A stretch of 64,000 nt of DNA from Streptomyces changanensis (GTDB lineage Bacteria > Actinomycetota > Actinomycetes > Streptomycetales > Streptomycetaceae). The notes beneath the pieces were generated by a model. The model did not search any database. It was not told the origin of the DNA and saw only the letters and a list, made by a program, of their open reading frames with translations. Of the stretch, positions 27,688 to 35,885 are shown piece after piece. The stretch spans positions 4,774,001 to 4,838,000 of the forward strand of contig NZ_CP102332.1 in NCBI RefSeq assembly GCF_024600715.1, read 5' to 3'. Position 1 is the first letter of the stretch. Each line of letters begins with the position of its first letter. Position numbers and translations under genes: made by a program.

Positions 27688-28779
27688 ATGACGACGCCAA
27701 CGACGATCGAGCTCAAGCCCTCCTCGAACCCGCTGTCCGCCGTGCAGCGCGAGGCGATCCTGGCCAGCCCCGGCTTCGGCCGCCACTTCACCGACCACAT
27801 GGTGACGATCAAGTGGACCGAGGGACGCGGCTGGCACGACGCCCAGCTCACGCCGTACGCGCCGCTCTCCATCGACCCGGCGAACATGACCCTGCACTAC
27901 GCGCAGGAGATCTTCGAGGGGCTCAAGGCGTACCGCCGCCCCGACGGCTCCGTGTCGCTCTTCCGCCCGGAGGCCAACGCCGAGCGCTTCCGCCTCTCCG
28001 CGCGCCGCCTCGCCATGCCCGAGCTGCCCGTGGAGACCTTCGTCGCCGCGTGCGACGCCCTGGTCCGGCAGGACGAGGCGTGGGTCCCGCCGCACGGCGG
28101 CGAGGAGTCCCTCTACCTGCGCCCCTTCATGATCGCCAACGAGGTGGGGCTCGGCGTCCGCCCGGCCAACGAGTACCTCTTCCTCGTCATCGCCTCGCCG
28201 GCGGGCGCGTACTTCCCCGGCGGCGTCAAGCCCGTCTCCGTCTGGCTGTCGGAGAACTACGTCCGCGCCGTCCCCGGCGGTATGGGCTTCGCCAAGACGG
28301 GCGGCAACTACGCGGCGTCCCTGCTCGCCCAGGCCGAGGCGGCGGCGAAGGGCTGCGACCAGGTCGTCTGGCTCGACGCGCTGGAGCACCGGTGGGTCGA
28401 GGAGATGGGCGGCATGAACCTGTACTTCGTGTACGGGAACAAGATCGTCACGCCCGAGCTGACCGGCTCCCTGCTGGCGGGCATCACCCGTGACTCCCTG
28501 CTCCGGGTCGCCCGCGACCTCGGATACGAGTCGGCGGAGGGCCGCATCTCCACCGACCAGTGGCGTCGCGACGCGCAGGACGGCACGCTCACCGAGGTCT
28601 TCGCCTGCGGCACGGCCGCCGTCATCACCCCGGTCGGCACGGTCAAGTCCGAGAAGGGCGACTGGGCGCAGGGCGACGGCCGGCCCGGCGCGGTCACGCT
28701 GGAGCTCCGCAAGGCCCTGCTCGACATCCAGACGGGCGCGGCGCCGGACCCCCACGGCTGGACGCACCGGGTCGTCTGA
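27688..28779 (+). CDS. ilvE: branched-chain amino acid aminotransferase
   Basis: 363 aa, PLP fold-type IV. It transfers amino groups between glutamate and the keto acids of Val, Leu and Ile, the last step of synthesis and first of breakdown. Seen: [34 protein letters not shown], the PLP lysine in [19 protein letters not shown], the signature [17 protein letters not shown]...[13 protein letters not shown], and [18 protein letters not shown] 27688 has GAAGGA upstream. The promoter may use GATAAT at about 27567. It lies next to leuB but has its own upstream region. Confidence 0.97.
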   Translation: MTTPTTIELKPSSNPLSAVQREAILASPGFGRHFTDHMVTIKWTEGRGWHDAQLTPYAPLSIDPANMTLHYAQEIFEGLKAYRRPDGSVSLFRPEANAERFRLSARRLAMPELPVETFVAACDALVRQDEAWVPPHGGEESLYLRPFMIANEVGLGVRPANEYLFLVIASPAGAYFPGGVKPVSVWLSENYVRAVPGGMGFAKTGGNYAASLLAQAEAAAKGCDQVVWLDALEHRWVEEMGGMNLYFVYGNKIVTPELTGSLLAGITRDSLLRVARDLGYESAEGRISTDQWRRDAQDGTLTEVFACGTAAVITPVGTVKSEKGDWAQGDGRPGAVTLELRKALLDIQTGAAPDPHGWTHRVV

Positions 28780-28787
28780 CCCGCGGC

Positions 28788-28835
28788 GGCGGCCCGTCCC
28801 CGTCCCCGTCCCCGTACGGTCGGGGCCGGGCCGCC
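28788..28835. terminator. hairpin between convergent ilvE and permease genes
   Basis: GGCGGCCCG (28788-28796) pairs with CGGGCCGCC (28827-28835), with inner CCCCG/CGGGG pairing. It is placed between two converging genes. Confidence 0.6.
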
Positions 28836-28879
28836 ACGCCACCGTCGCCCGGGCCACCGCCACCACCGCCGGGCTGCCG

Positions 28880-30439
28880 TCAGATCCCCGCGGGCCCCGG
28901 CGCGGGCACCCCGTCCGGTACGGGTGCCGCGGCGTCCGTCGCGGCTCCCCGCGCGGGGTCCTCGTCCGGTGCGGCGCCCGCGAGCGGTACGGAAGCCGCC
29001 GGGTCCGCGACCGGTCCGGCCGCCCCGGGAGGCGTACGCCGCGCCCCGGGAGGCGTGCGCCGCCCTCCGCCCCGCGTCAGCGCCGCGTACGCCAGGCCCC
29101 CGACCGCGCCCGACAGGACGAAACCGCAGTCCACGCCCCCGGTCAGGGCCAGGAGTGGCCCCTCGTACACCGGGGTGGACACGCCCGCCAGCCCCGCCGC
29201 CGCCCCCAGGGCCCAGGCGGCCGTCGCCCCCGGGTGCCATCCGGCGCGGAACCAGTACGCGCCGCCCCGGGCCCGCCGGTTCAGCACCTGCAGGGCCTCC
29301 GCGTCGTACCGGCCCCGGCACCGGACGTGGCCGAGCAGCGTGATGACGGCCCACGGCGTCCCGACCGCCGTCAGCAGCAGCACGAACGACGTCATCGCCG
29401 ACCGCGCGTCCCACGCGAAGTGCCCGAGGAACACGAACGCCGCCGCCACCACGGCGACCACCAGCGTGGCCGTCGTACGGGTCGCCCGGGGGACGATCGC
29501 GTCCAGGTCGAGCCCCATCGAGTACAGCATCAGCCCGGCGTTGCCCACCGACCCCGCGCCCGCCGCGAGAAGCAGCGGCAGCAGGTACCACGTGGGCGCG
29601 GCCGCCACCAGCGGGCCGGCGTAGTCCGCGCCGGCCCGCGCGGCCAGCGCCGTGACCGTGCCGAACAGCTGCGGCACCAGCAGCCCCAGGAAGAGCCCCG
29701 CGCACGTCGCCCACCACACGGTCCGGGCCCCGTGCCGCCGCGGCGAGACGTACCGCGTGTAGTCGCCCAGCAGCGTGATGAACGCGATCGGGCCGCTCAG
29801 TCCGGCCGCGACGGCGGAGAGCAGCCACGTGGGCCCGAAGGAGCCGAGCAGGTACGGCACGTCCGGCGGCGCCGCGGCCGTGAAGTCGCCGGCGTACGCC
29901 ACCAGCCCCAGCGCCAGCAGCGCCGTCATGCCGACGGCCAGGACCCGGCTCAGCCGCAGCAGCGACCGGTAGCCGTACACCGCGGCGAGCACCGTGCATC
30001 CGGCGAGCAGCGCGTACACCACCGCGTGCGCGCCGCCGCCCGACGGTACGCCGAGCAGGCGCGCGAGCGCCCCGAGGGCCACGTCCCCGCCGATCCACAG
30101 CGTGAGGGCGGTGTAGCCGAGCGACAGCAGCAGCCCCACGACCGAGCCGACGAGCCGGCCGCGCACGCCGAAGAAGGCGCCGGACGACGTGGAGAGGTTG
30201 GTGGCGGTGCGCAGGGAGACCAGCGCGAGCGGCGCCGTCACGAGGACGCCGAGGACCGTCCCGGCGACCACGGAGGTGACGGCCGGCCACAGGCCGAGGC
30301 CGAAGGAGACCGGGAGCCAGCCGAAGACGATCACCCCCAGGCAGAGGTTGGAGCCCAGCAGGATCGCGACCAGATCACGCGGCCCGCTGGTCCTGTCCTC
30401 CTCGGGGATGGTGTCGACGCCGTGCTGTTCGATCGGCAT
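28880..30439 (-). CDS. NCS1-family nucleobase/allantoin-type permease
   Basis: 519 aa with about 12 transmembrane helices. The NCS1 (purine/cytosine permease) features are the N-terminal VDTIPEEDRTSGPRDLVAILLGSNLCLGVIVFGWLP and the loop GDYTRYVSPR. The C-terminal 70 residues are an Ala/Pro-rich tail. ATG 30439 has AGGAGG upstream. Divergent from the urease-like genes, so the substrate may be urea-related (cytosine, allantoin, hydantoin or another ureide). The substrate itself cannot be read. It shares with the divergent operon a control region with three similar palindromes. Confidence 0.88.
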   Translation of the reverse strand: MPIEQHGVDTIPEEDRTSGPRDLVAILLGSNLCLGVIVFGWLPVSFGLGLWPAVTSVVAGTVLGVLVTAPLALVSLRTATNLSTSSGAFFGVRGRLVGSVVGLLLSLGYTALTLWIGGDVALGALARLLGVPSGGGAHAVVYALLAGCTVLAAVYGYRSLLRLSRVLAVGMTALLALGLVAYAGDFTAAAPPDVPYLLGSFGPTWLLSAVAAGLSGPIAFITLLGDYTRYVSPRRHGARTVWWATCAGLFLGLLVPQLFGTVTALAARAGADYAGPLVAAAPTWYLLPLLLAAGAGSVGNAGLMLYSMGLDLDAIVPRATRTTATLVVAVVAAAFVFLGHFAWDARSAMTSFVLLLTAVGTPWAVITLLGHVRCRGRYDAEALQVLNRRARGGAYWFRAGWHPGATAAWALGAAAGLAGVSTPVYEGPLLALTGGVDCGFVLSGAVGGLAYAALTRGGGRRTPPGARRTPPGAAGPVADPAASVPLAGAAPDEDPARGAATDAAAPVPDGVPAPGPAGI

Positions 30440-30483
30440 GGGGCCTCCTGTGTTCCGGTCGAGCCGTCGGGTCCCGTCGCGCT

Positions 30484-30585
30484 TTAGAGTGACGCTCAAT
30501 GTGGCGTATCCCCTTCGGAGCCGTCAATCCTTTCGCTCCTGGGCTCTCATGGTTAGAGTGAAGCTCTAAACCAGTGAAGCTCTGG
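30484..30585. promoter_or_regulatory. three related palindromes in the permease/urease divergent promoter
   Basis: Three copies of one motif: TTAGAGTGACGCTCAAT (30484-30500), TTAGAGTGAAGCTCTAA (30553-30569) and CCAGTGAAGCTCTGG (30571-30585). The second is a perfect 6-5-6 inverted repeat (TTAGAG/CTCTAA). The shared core is a GAG/CTC pair around a TGAAG or TGACG centre. Two copies are adjacent just upstream of ureA and one is 29 bp before the earliest permease codon region. The TetR-family gene at the end of the divergent operon is the obvious candidate regulator. Confidence 0.65.
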
Positions 30586-30617
30586 ACCCCCCGTGCACGC
30601 CAGGAGGTGTGAACGAC

Positions 30618-31319
30618 GTGCGACTGACCCCCACGGAACGCGACCGGCTGCTGCTCTTCGGCGCCGCCGAACTCGCCCGTGCCCGCCGCGCCCGTGGACT
30701 GCGGCTCAACGTCCCCGAGGCGACCGCGCTCATCGCCGACACGGTCTGCGAGGCGGCCCGGGACGGCCGGCGCCTCGCCGAGGCCATCGCCGCGGCCCGC
30801 TCCGTCCTCGGCCCGGACGACGTGCTGCCCGGCGTCGCCGACGTGGTCACCGAGGTCCACGTGGAGGCCGTCTTCGACGACGGCTCCCGCCTGGCCGTGG
30901 TCGCCGACCCGATCGGCGGCCCGTTCGCCGGCGAGGACGCCCCGGGCGCCCTGCTGCCGGGCCCCGGCTACCCCGAACCCGCCCCCGAGGTGCGGATCAC
31001 CGTCCGCAACACCGCCGCCGTCCCCGTCAGCGTCACCTCGCACTTCCACTTCTTCGAGGCCAACCCGCGGCTGCGGTTCGACCGCGCGGCGGCGTACGGC
31101 ATGCGGCTGTGCGTCCCGGCCGGCTCCTCGGTGCGCTTCGCCCCGGACGGCGAGGCCGAGGTCGGGCTCGTGCCGATCGGCGGCGAGCGCACGGCGATCG
31201 GCTTCGCCGGCCTGGTCGACGGACCCCTGGACGCGCCCGGCGCCCGCGAGGAGGCGCTGCGCAGGGCCGCCGCCTGCGGCTACCTCGGCGCCGGAGACGA
31301 AGCGGAGGAGAACGCCTGA
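30618..31319 (+). CDS. fused urease gamma-beta subunit
   Basis: 233 aa. Residues about 1-100 are the urease gamma subunit (LTPTERDRLLLFGAAELARARRARGLRLNVPEATALIADTVCEAARDGR) and about 130-225 the beta subunit (VRNTAAVPVSVTSHFHFFEANPRLRFDRAAAYGMRLCVPAGSSVRF). Such a fusion is also known in Helicobacter UreA. I chose GTG 30618 because AGGAGG (30602-30607) is 10 nt upstream. The GTG at 30609 is too close to it. The stop overlaps the ureC start (TGATG). Confidence 0.92.
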   Translation: MRLTPTERDRLLLFGAAELARARRARGLRLNVPEATALIADTVCEAARDGRRLAEAIAAARSVLGPDDVLPGVADVVTEVHVEAVFDDGSRLAVVADPIGGPFAGEDAPGALLPGPGYPEPAPEVRITVRNTAAVPVSVTSHFHFFEANPRLRFDRAAAYGMRLCVPAGSSVRFAPDGEAEVGLVPIGGERTAIGFAGLVDGPLDAPGAREEALRRAAACGYLGAGDEAEENA

Positions 31320-33001
31320 TGGACCCCTACGAGTACGCCTCGGTGCACGGACCCCGCGCGGGTGACCGCGTCCGCCTCGGGGACTCGGGCCTCACGGTCC
31401 GCGTCGAGTCGGACGCGCAGAAGCCCGGCGACGAGTTCCTCGCCGGCTTCGGCAAGACGGCCCGCGACGGACTGCACCTGAAGGCCGCCGCCGTCCGCGA
31501 CACCTGCGACGTCGTCATCAGCAACGTCCTGGTGATCGACGCCGTCCAGGGCATCCGCAAGGTGTCGATCGGCATCCGCGAGGGCCGCATCCACGCCATC
31601 GGCCGCGCCGGCAACCCCGACACCCTCGACGGCGTCGACGTCGTCGTCGGCACCGGCACGTCCATCGTCTCCGGCGAGGGCCTGATCGCCACGGCCGGCG
31701 CCGTCGACACCCACGTCCACCTGCTCTCGCCCCGCATCATGGAGGCCTCGCTCGCCTCCGGCGTCACCACGATCATCGGCCAGGAGTTCGGCCCGGTCTG
31801 GGGCGTCGGCGTCAACTCGCCCTGGGCCCTGCGCCACGCCTTCAACGCCTTCGACGCCTGGCCGGTGAACATCGGCTTCCTGGCGCGCGGCTCCTCCTCC
31901 GACGCCGCGCCCCTCGTGGAGGCCCTCGCCGAGGGCGGCGCCTCCGGCTTCAAGGTCCACGAGGACATGGGCGCCCACACCCGCGCCCTCGACACCGCGC
32001 TGCGCGTCGCCGAGGACCACGACGTCCAGGTCGCCCTCCACAGCGACGGCCTCAACGAGTGCCTGTCCGTCGAGGACACCCTCAGGGTGCTGGAGGGCCG
32101 GACCATCCACGCCTTCCACATCGAGGGCTGCGGCGGTGGTCACGTCCCCAACGTCCTGAAGATGGCGGGCGTCCCGAACGTCATCGGCTCCTCCACCAAC
32201 CCCACTCTGCCCTTCGGGCGCGACGCGGTCGCCGAGCACTACGGGATGATCGTCTCCGTCCACGACCTGAAGACCGACCTGCCCGGCGACGCCGCCATGG
32301 CCCGTGACCGGATCAGGGCGGGCACCATGGGCGCCGAGGACGTCCTGCACGACCTCGGTGCCATCGGCATCACCTCGTCCGACGCCCAGGGCATGGGCCG
32401 GGCCGGTGAGACGGTCCGGCGGACCTTCGCCATGGCCGGGAAGATGAAGGCCGAGCTGGGCCCGCTGGACGGCGACGGCGACGGCGACGACAACGCACGC
32501 GTCCTGCGGTACATGGCCAAGCTGACCATCAACCCGGCCATCGCCCACGGCCTCGCGCACGAGGTCGGCTCGATCGAGGTCGGCAAGCTGGCCGACGTCG
32601 TGCTGTGGCGGCCGGAGTTCTTCGGCGCCAAGCCGCAGCTCGTCCTGAAGTCGGGCTTCCCCGCGTACGGGGTCGTCGGCGACCCGAACGCCGCCACCGA
32701 CACCTGCGAACCCCTCGTCCTCGGCCCGCAGTTCGGCGCGCACGGGGCGACGGCCGCGGACATCTCCGTCGCCTTCGTCTCCGGCGCCGCCGCCCAGCTC
32801 GGCGACGACCGGATGCCCACCCGCCGGCGCCGCGTCGCCGTCCGCGGCACCCGCGGCATCGGCCCCAGCGACCTGCTCCTCAACTCCCGCATCGGCGAGG
32901 TGTCCGTGGACGGCCGCACCGGCCTCGTCACCCTCGACGGAGAGCCGGTCCGCTCCGAGCCCGCCGACTCCGTCTCCCTCAACCGCCTCTACTTCCTCTG
33001 A
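31319..33001 (+). CDS. ureC: urease alpha subunit, divergent type without accessory genes
   Basis: 560 aa. Urease hydrolyses urea to ammonia and carbamate at a di-nickel centre. All metal ligands are present at positions matching Klebsiella UreC: H132 and H134 (THVH), carbamylated K212 and H214 (GFKVHED), H241 (ALHSD), H267 (HAFHIEG) and D355 (SSDAQGMGR). The flap aligns without gaps. The catalytic His is kept (H315), the flap Cys is Val (314), and the following residue is Asp (316) instead of His. No ureD/E/F/G genes lie nearby, so nickel loading depends on genes elsewhere or the enzyme is unusual. ATG 31319 overlaps the upstream stop. An in-frame Asp/Gly repeat (GDGDGDD, about residue 385) is also unusual. 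Confidence 0.93.
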   Translation: MDPYEYASVHGPRAGDRVRLGDSGLTVRVESDAQKPGDEFLAGFGKTARDGLHLKAAAVRDTCDVVISNVLVIDAVQGIRKVSIGIREGRIHAIGRAGNPDTLDGVDVVVGTGTSIVSGEGLIATAGAVDTHVHLLSPRIMEASLASGVTTIIGQEFGPVWGVGVNSPWALRHAFNAFDAWPVNIGFLARGSSSDAAPLVEALAEGGASGFKVHEDMGAHTRALDTALRVAEDHDVQVALHSDGLNECLSVEDTLRVLEGRTIHAFHIEGCGGGHVPNVLKMAGVPNVIGSSTNPTLPFGRDAVAEHYGMIVSVHDLKTDLPGDAAMARDRIRAGTMGAEDVLHDLGAIGITSSDAQGMGRAGETVRRTFAMAGKMKAELGPLDGDGDGDDNARVLRYMAKLTINPAIAHGLAHEVGSIEVGKLADVVLWRPEFFGAKPQLVLKSGFPAYGVVGDPNAATDTCEPLVLGPQFGAHGATAADISVAFVSGAAAQLGDDRMPTRRRRVAVRGTRGIGPSDLLLNSRIGEVSVDGRTGLVTLDGEPVRSEPADSVSLNRLYFL

Positions 33002-33012
33002 GGACCACCCCC

Positions 33013-34026
33013 ATGACCTTCCGCATGCCCCCCGAGTGGGCGCCCCACGAGCGCACCTGGATGGCGTGGCCCACCGCCAACCCCACCTTCACCACTCCGG
33101 AGGAGCTGACCGAGGCCCGCGCCGCCTGGGCGGCCGTCGCCCGCGCCGTACGTCGCTTCGAACCGGTGACCATGGTCGTCGCCCCCGGCGACGCCCCCGG
33201 TGCCCGCGACCTCCTCGGCGACGGCGTCGACCTCGTGGAACGCGACCTGGACGACGCCTGGATGCGGGACATCGGACCGACGTTCGTCACCGACGGCACC
33301 CGGCTGGCCGCCGTGGACTGGGTGTTCAACGGCTGGGGCCAGGCCGACTGGGCGCGCTGGGAACACGACGCGAAGATCGCCCGGCACGTCGCGGACCTCG
33401 CCGGCGTCCCCGTGCACAGCAGCCCCCTGGTCAACGAGGGCGGTGCCGTCCACGTCGACGGCGAGGGAACCGTCCTGCTCACGGACACCGTCCAGCTCGG
33501 CCCCGAGCGCAACCCCGGCTGGACGCGCGCCGAGGTCGAGGCCGAGATCCACGCCCGGCTCGGCACCCGCAAGGCCATCTGGCTGCCGCGCGGCCTCACC
33601 GGCGACTACGGCACGTACGGCACGCGCGGCCACGTCGACATCGTCGCCGCCTTCGCCCGCCCCGGTGTCGTGGTCGTCCACACCCAACCCGACCCGGCCC
33701 ACCCCGACCACGAGCCGTGCAAGGCCAACGTCGAGCTGCTGCGCCGGCAGACCGACGCCCGGGGCCGCCGCCTGGAGGTCGTCGAGGTGCCGGCCCCGAC
33801 CGTCCTGCAGGAGGACGGCGAGTGGGTCGACCACTCCTACATCAACCACTACCTCTGCAACGGCGGCGTCGTCCTGTGCGCCTTCGACGACCCGCGCGAC
33901 GAGCTCGCCGCCGGCATCTTCCGCCGCTTGTTCCCCGACCGCACCGTCACCCTGGTCGACGCCCGCACGATCTTCGCCGGCGGGGGCGGCATCCACTGCA
34001 TCACCCAGCAGCAGCCGAAGGTCTGA
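33013..34026 (+). CDS. aguA: agmatine deiminase
   Basis: 337 aa, guanidino-group-modifying (pentein) fold. It converts agmatine to N-carbamoylputrescine and ammonia. The N-terminal MPPEWAPHERTWMAWP, RDIGPTFV, LVNEGGAVHVDGEGT, RGHVDIVAAF and the catalytic Cys in GGGGIHCITQQQP (C329) are all present. ATG 33013 follows ureC by 11 nt with GAGGA upstream, so it is in the urease operon. No N-carbamoylputrescine amidohydrolase (aguB) is in the window. Peptidylarginine deiminase-like activity is a less likely alternative. Confidence 0.92.
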   Translation: MTFRMPPEWAPHERTWMAWPTANPTFTTPEELTEARAAWAAVARAVRRFEPVTMVVAPGDAPGARDLLGDGVDLVERDLDDAWMRDIGPTFVTDGTRLAAVDWVFNGWGQADWARWEHDAKIARHVADLAGVPVHSSPLVNEGGAVHVDGEGTVLLTDTVQLGPERNPGWTRAEVEAEIHARLGTRKAIWLPRGLTGDYGTYGTRGHVDIVAAFARPGVVVVHTQPDPAHPDHEPCKANVELLRRQTDARGRRLEVVEVPAPTVLQEDGEWVDHSYINHYLCNGGVVLCAFDDPRDELAAGIFRRLFPDRTVTLVDARTIFAGGGGIHCITQQQPKV

Positions 34027-34096
34027 ACCGCCAGGCGCCGCCGGAGGGCCGGGAAAAGCGCTGGTCAGGACGGGTCGCGGCTGACACGCTGCGCCC

Positions 34097-34681
34097 ATGA
34101 CCGACCCCGCCCCGCACTCATCCCCCGCCCCGCCCCCCGGCCTCGCCCCGCCCTCCGGCCTCGCCCCGCCCTCCGACTACGGCATCACCCGCATCTACGT
34201 GCTCTCCGAGGACGCCTGGCACCTGGAGCTGGACCACGGGGACGAACGGCGGCTGCTCACCGCGGTGATCCCCGACAAGGATCCGCGACGCGAGCCGTCG
34301 CTCTGCCTCGACGCCACCGGCCGGCACCGGCACGTGCCGTACGAGGTCGTGCGCTGGTTCATGGCCGAGGTGGCGGACGAGGTGGAACGCTGCCGCGCCT
34401 GGACGCGGCTGCCGCCCGCCGCGGTCGACGCGGTCGTCCGGCTGCGCGACGTCGTGGCCGACGGCTGGGGCGACGAGGACCACCCCGCCGTCCTCGCCCT
34501 GCTCTCCGAGACGCTGCCTTCCGACCAGGTGGCGGCCGTGGTGGCGGAGGTGCTCGGCGTCGAGCCCGCCACCGTGCTCGCCGACCTCGCCGAGCCCCCG
34601 GCGACCTCCGCCCGGGATGTGGCCGCGCTGCGGGAGCGGATGGCGGAGGCCGGCCGGGCATCGGGTACAACGGACGGGTGA
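34097..34681 (+). CDS. hypothetical protein in the urease/agmatine deiminase cluster
   Basis: 194 aa, not recognised. Residues 1-27 are Pro-rich with a GLAPPS GLAPPS repeat. The rest is a soluble, acidic alpha/beta-like sequence (DYGITRIYVLSEDAWHLELDHGDERRLLTAVIPDKDP) without membrane segments or Cys motifs. A plausible promoter is TGGTCA (34062-34067), 17 bases, CACGCT (34085-34090), six bases, ATG, which is leaderless. Its last codons overlap the GTG of the TetR gene (GTGA), so the two are coupled. Confidence 0.75.
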   Translation: MTDPAPHSSPAPPPGLAPPSGLAPPSDYGITRIYVLSEDAWHLELDHGDERRLLTAVIPDKDPRREPSLCLDATGRHRHVPYEVVRWFMAEVADEVERCRAWTRLPPAAVDAVVRLRDVVADGWGDEDHPAVLALLSETLPSDQVAAVVAEVLGVEPATVLADLAEPPATSARDVAALRERMAEAGRASGTTDG

Positions 34682-35298
34682 ACGACGCCAACGCCCGGGC
34701 CGCCCGCCGACGCAACACCGCCCCGCCCCGCGAGGAGGTGCTGGCGGCCGCGATGGCGACCATCGCCGAACGCGGCCTGGAGGGCCTGACGATGGCCGGG
34801 CTCGGCCGGGACGTCGGCATGAGCAGCGGCCACCTCCTCTACTACTTCCGCACCAAGGACGAACTGCTGCTGCGGACGCTGGAGTGGAGCGAGGGCCGCC
34901 TCGGCGCCGAGCGCAGCGCGCTCCTCTCCCGCCACCACCTCCCTGTCGCCGAGCGACTCGCCGCCTACGTCGAGCTGTACGTCCCCGACGGGCCGCGCGA
35001 CCCGCACTGGACCCTGTGGCTGGAGGTGTGGAACCGCTCGCAGAACGCCGACGCCGAGGCGCGCGAGCGGCAGGCCGCCATCGAGGGCGCCTGGCACCGG
35101 GACCTGGTCGCCCTCCTCGCCGAGGGCATCTCGCGCGGCGAGGTCCGCCCCGTCGACCCCGACCGGTACGCGACCCGGCTGCGCGCCCTGCTCGACGGGT
35201 TCAGCGTCCACGTGGCGGTGGACATACCGGGCACCGGCCGGGAGCAGGTCCTCGCCCACGTGCGCGAACACCTCACGGACTCCCTGCTGACGGGATGA
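34678..35298 (+). CDS. TetR/AcrR-family transcriptional regulator
   Basis: 206 aa. N-terminal TetR HTH (residues about 18-65: EEVLAAAMATIAERGLEGLTMAGLGRDVGMSSGHLLYYFRTKDELLLRTLEW). The C-terminal ligand domain resembles BetI-type regulators (WLEVWNRSQNADAEARERQAAIEGAWHRDLVALLAEGI). GTG 34678 overlaps the stop of the preceding gene. Likely the regulator of the NCS1 permease/urease/agmatine deiminase cluster through the palindromes at 30484-30585. An 8-bp tandem repeat runs across its stop codon. Confidence 0.9.
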   Translation: MNDANARAARRRNTAPPREEVLAAAMATIAERGLEGLTMAGLGRDVGMSSGHLLYYFRTKDELLLRTLEWSEGRLGAERSALLSRHHLPVAERLAAYVELYVPDGPRDPHWTLWLEVWNRSQNADAEARERQAAIEGAWHRDLVALLAEGISRGEVRPVDPDRYATRLRALLDGFSVHVAVDIPGTGREQVLAHVREHLTDSLLTG

Positions 35299-35333
35299 CG
35301 GGATGACGGGATGACGGGGTGACGGGGTGACGG
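35288..35333. repeat. 8-bp tandem repeat across the tetR stop codon
   Basis: About 5.7 copies of TGACGGGA/G in a row. The TetR stop is one of the repeated TGA triplets. Change in copy number could alter the last residues or the stop position. Confidence 0.75.
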
Positions 35334-35582
35334 TGGTGACGCGGGGGTGACGGGAACGCCGGGACACCGCCCCGACGCCCCCCCGGCCACGATCACCACC
35401 GTCCGACGACGACGACCAGGACCACGACCACACCAGGACCAGGGCCAGGGCCAGGACCGGGACCGTCCGACGACCGGCCGGCTGCGCCCAAGTCGGTCCC
35501 GCCGCACCCGTGCCCCGCGCGTCCCTGCCCGCATGGTGAGACCCGTGCCCACGGACCGACTGCCGTGTGGCACACTGCCGCC

Positions 35583-35639
35583 ATGCTCGCGAACCCGATG
35601 ATTATCGGCAGCAGCGCGCCGGTCCGCAGTGACCGCTGA
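35583..35639 (+). CDS. putative leader peptide of the citramalate synthase gene (18 aa)
   Basis: A short frame encoding MLANPMIIGSSAPVRSDR, with adjacent Ile codons ATT ATC. The -10-like CACACT (35571-35576) is exactly six bases before the ATG, so the mRNA is probably leaderless. A Rho-independent hairpin with T-runs follows 56 nt after the stop and cimA begins beyond it. The arrangement copies the ilvB attenuator in this window. Citramalate synthase feeds isoleucine synthesis, so Ile codons as the sensing point make sense. The assignment is inference from layout. Confidence 0.65.
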   Translation: MLANPMIIGSSAPVRSDR

Positions 35640-35694
35640 ACCCCCGACAGCACTCCGTCGCGGCAGCGGACACCGTGTCCCAGACCCGCGCGCA

Positions 35695-35730
35695 GACCTC
35701 TCGCTACCCGCGAGGGGTCTTTTCGTTTTC
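35695..35730 (+). terminator. attenuator-like terminator before cimA
   Basis: GACCTCTCGC (35695-35704) pairs with GCGAGGGGTC (35710-35719) with one G-T pair and a 5-nt loop, then TTTTCGTTTTC. T-runs are rare here. Besides the ilvB attenuator this is the only T-rich terminator I noticed, and both precede branched-chain amino acid genes. Confidence 0.8.
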
Positions 35731-35885
35731 CGGGCCCCACCCACGGGCCCGACGAGGGCGCGCGAGAATGGGGGCAAGTGGATCCAGCCATTCCTCCCCC
35801 CGGCCCCCGGCTCCACCGGAGCGGGCGGACCCCCACCGGAGCGGGGGACCGCACAGGAGCCACATCCCACAGGAGCAGGACAGCC

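Noticed and set aside
27599..27691. 30-codon frame before ilvE overlapping its ATG, as a possible leader peptide
   Set aside because: It is Ser-rich from an AGC repeat, lacks Ile/Leu/Val runs and a ribosome site, and no terminator follows it.
31319..33001. The urease alpha subunit as a catalytically dead homolog
   Set aside because: All nickel ligands and the flap His align without gaps. Only the non-essential flap Cys and its neighbour differ, so activity is possible.
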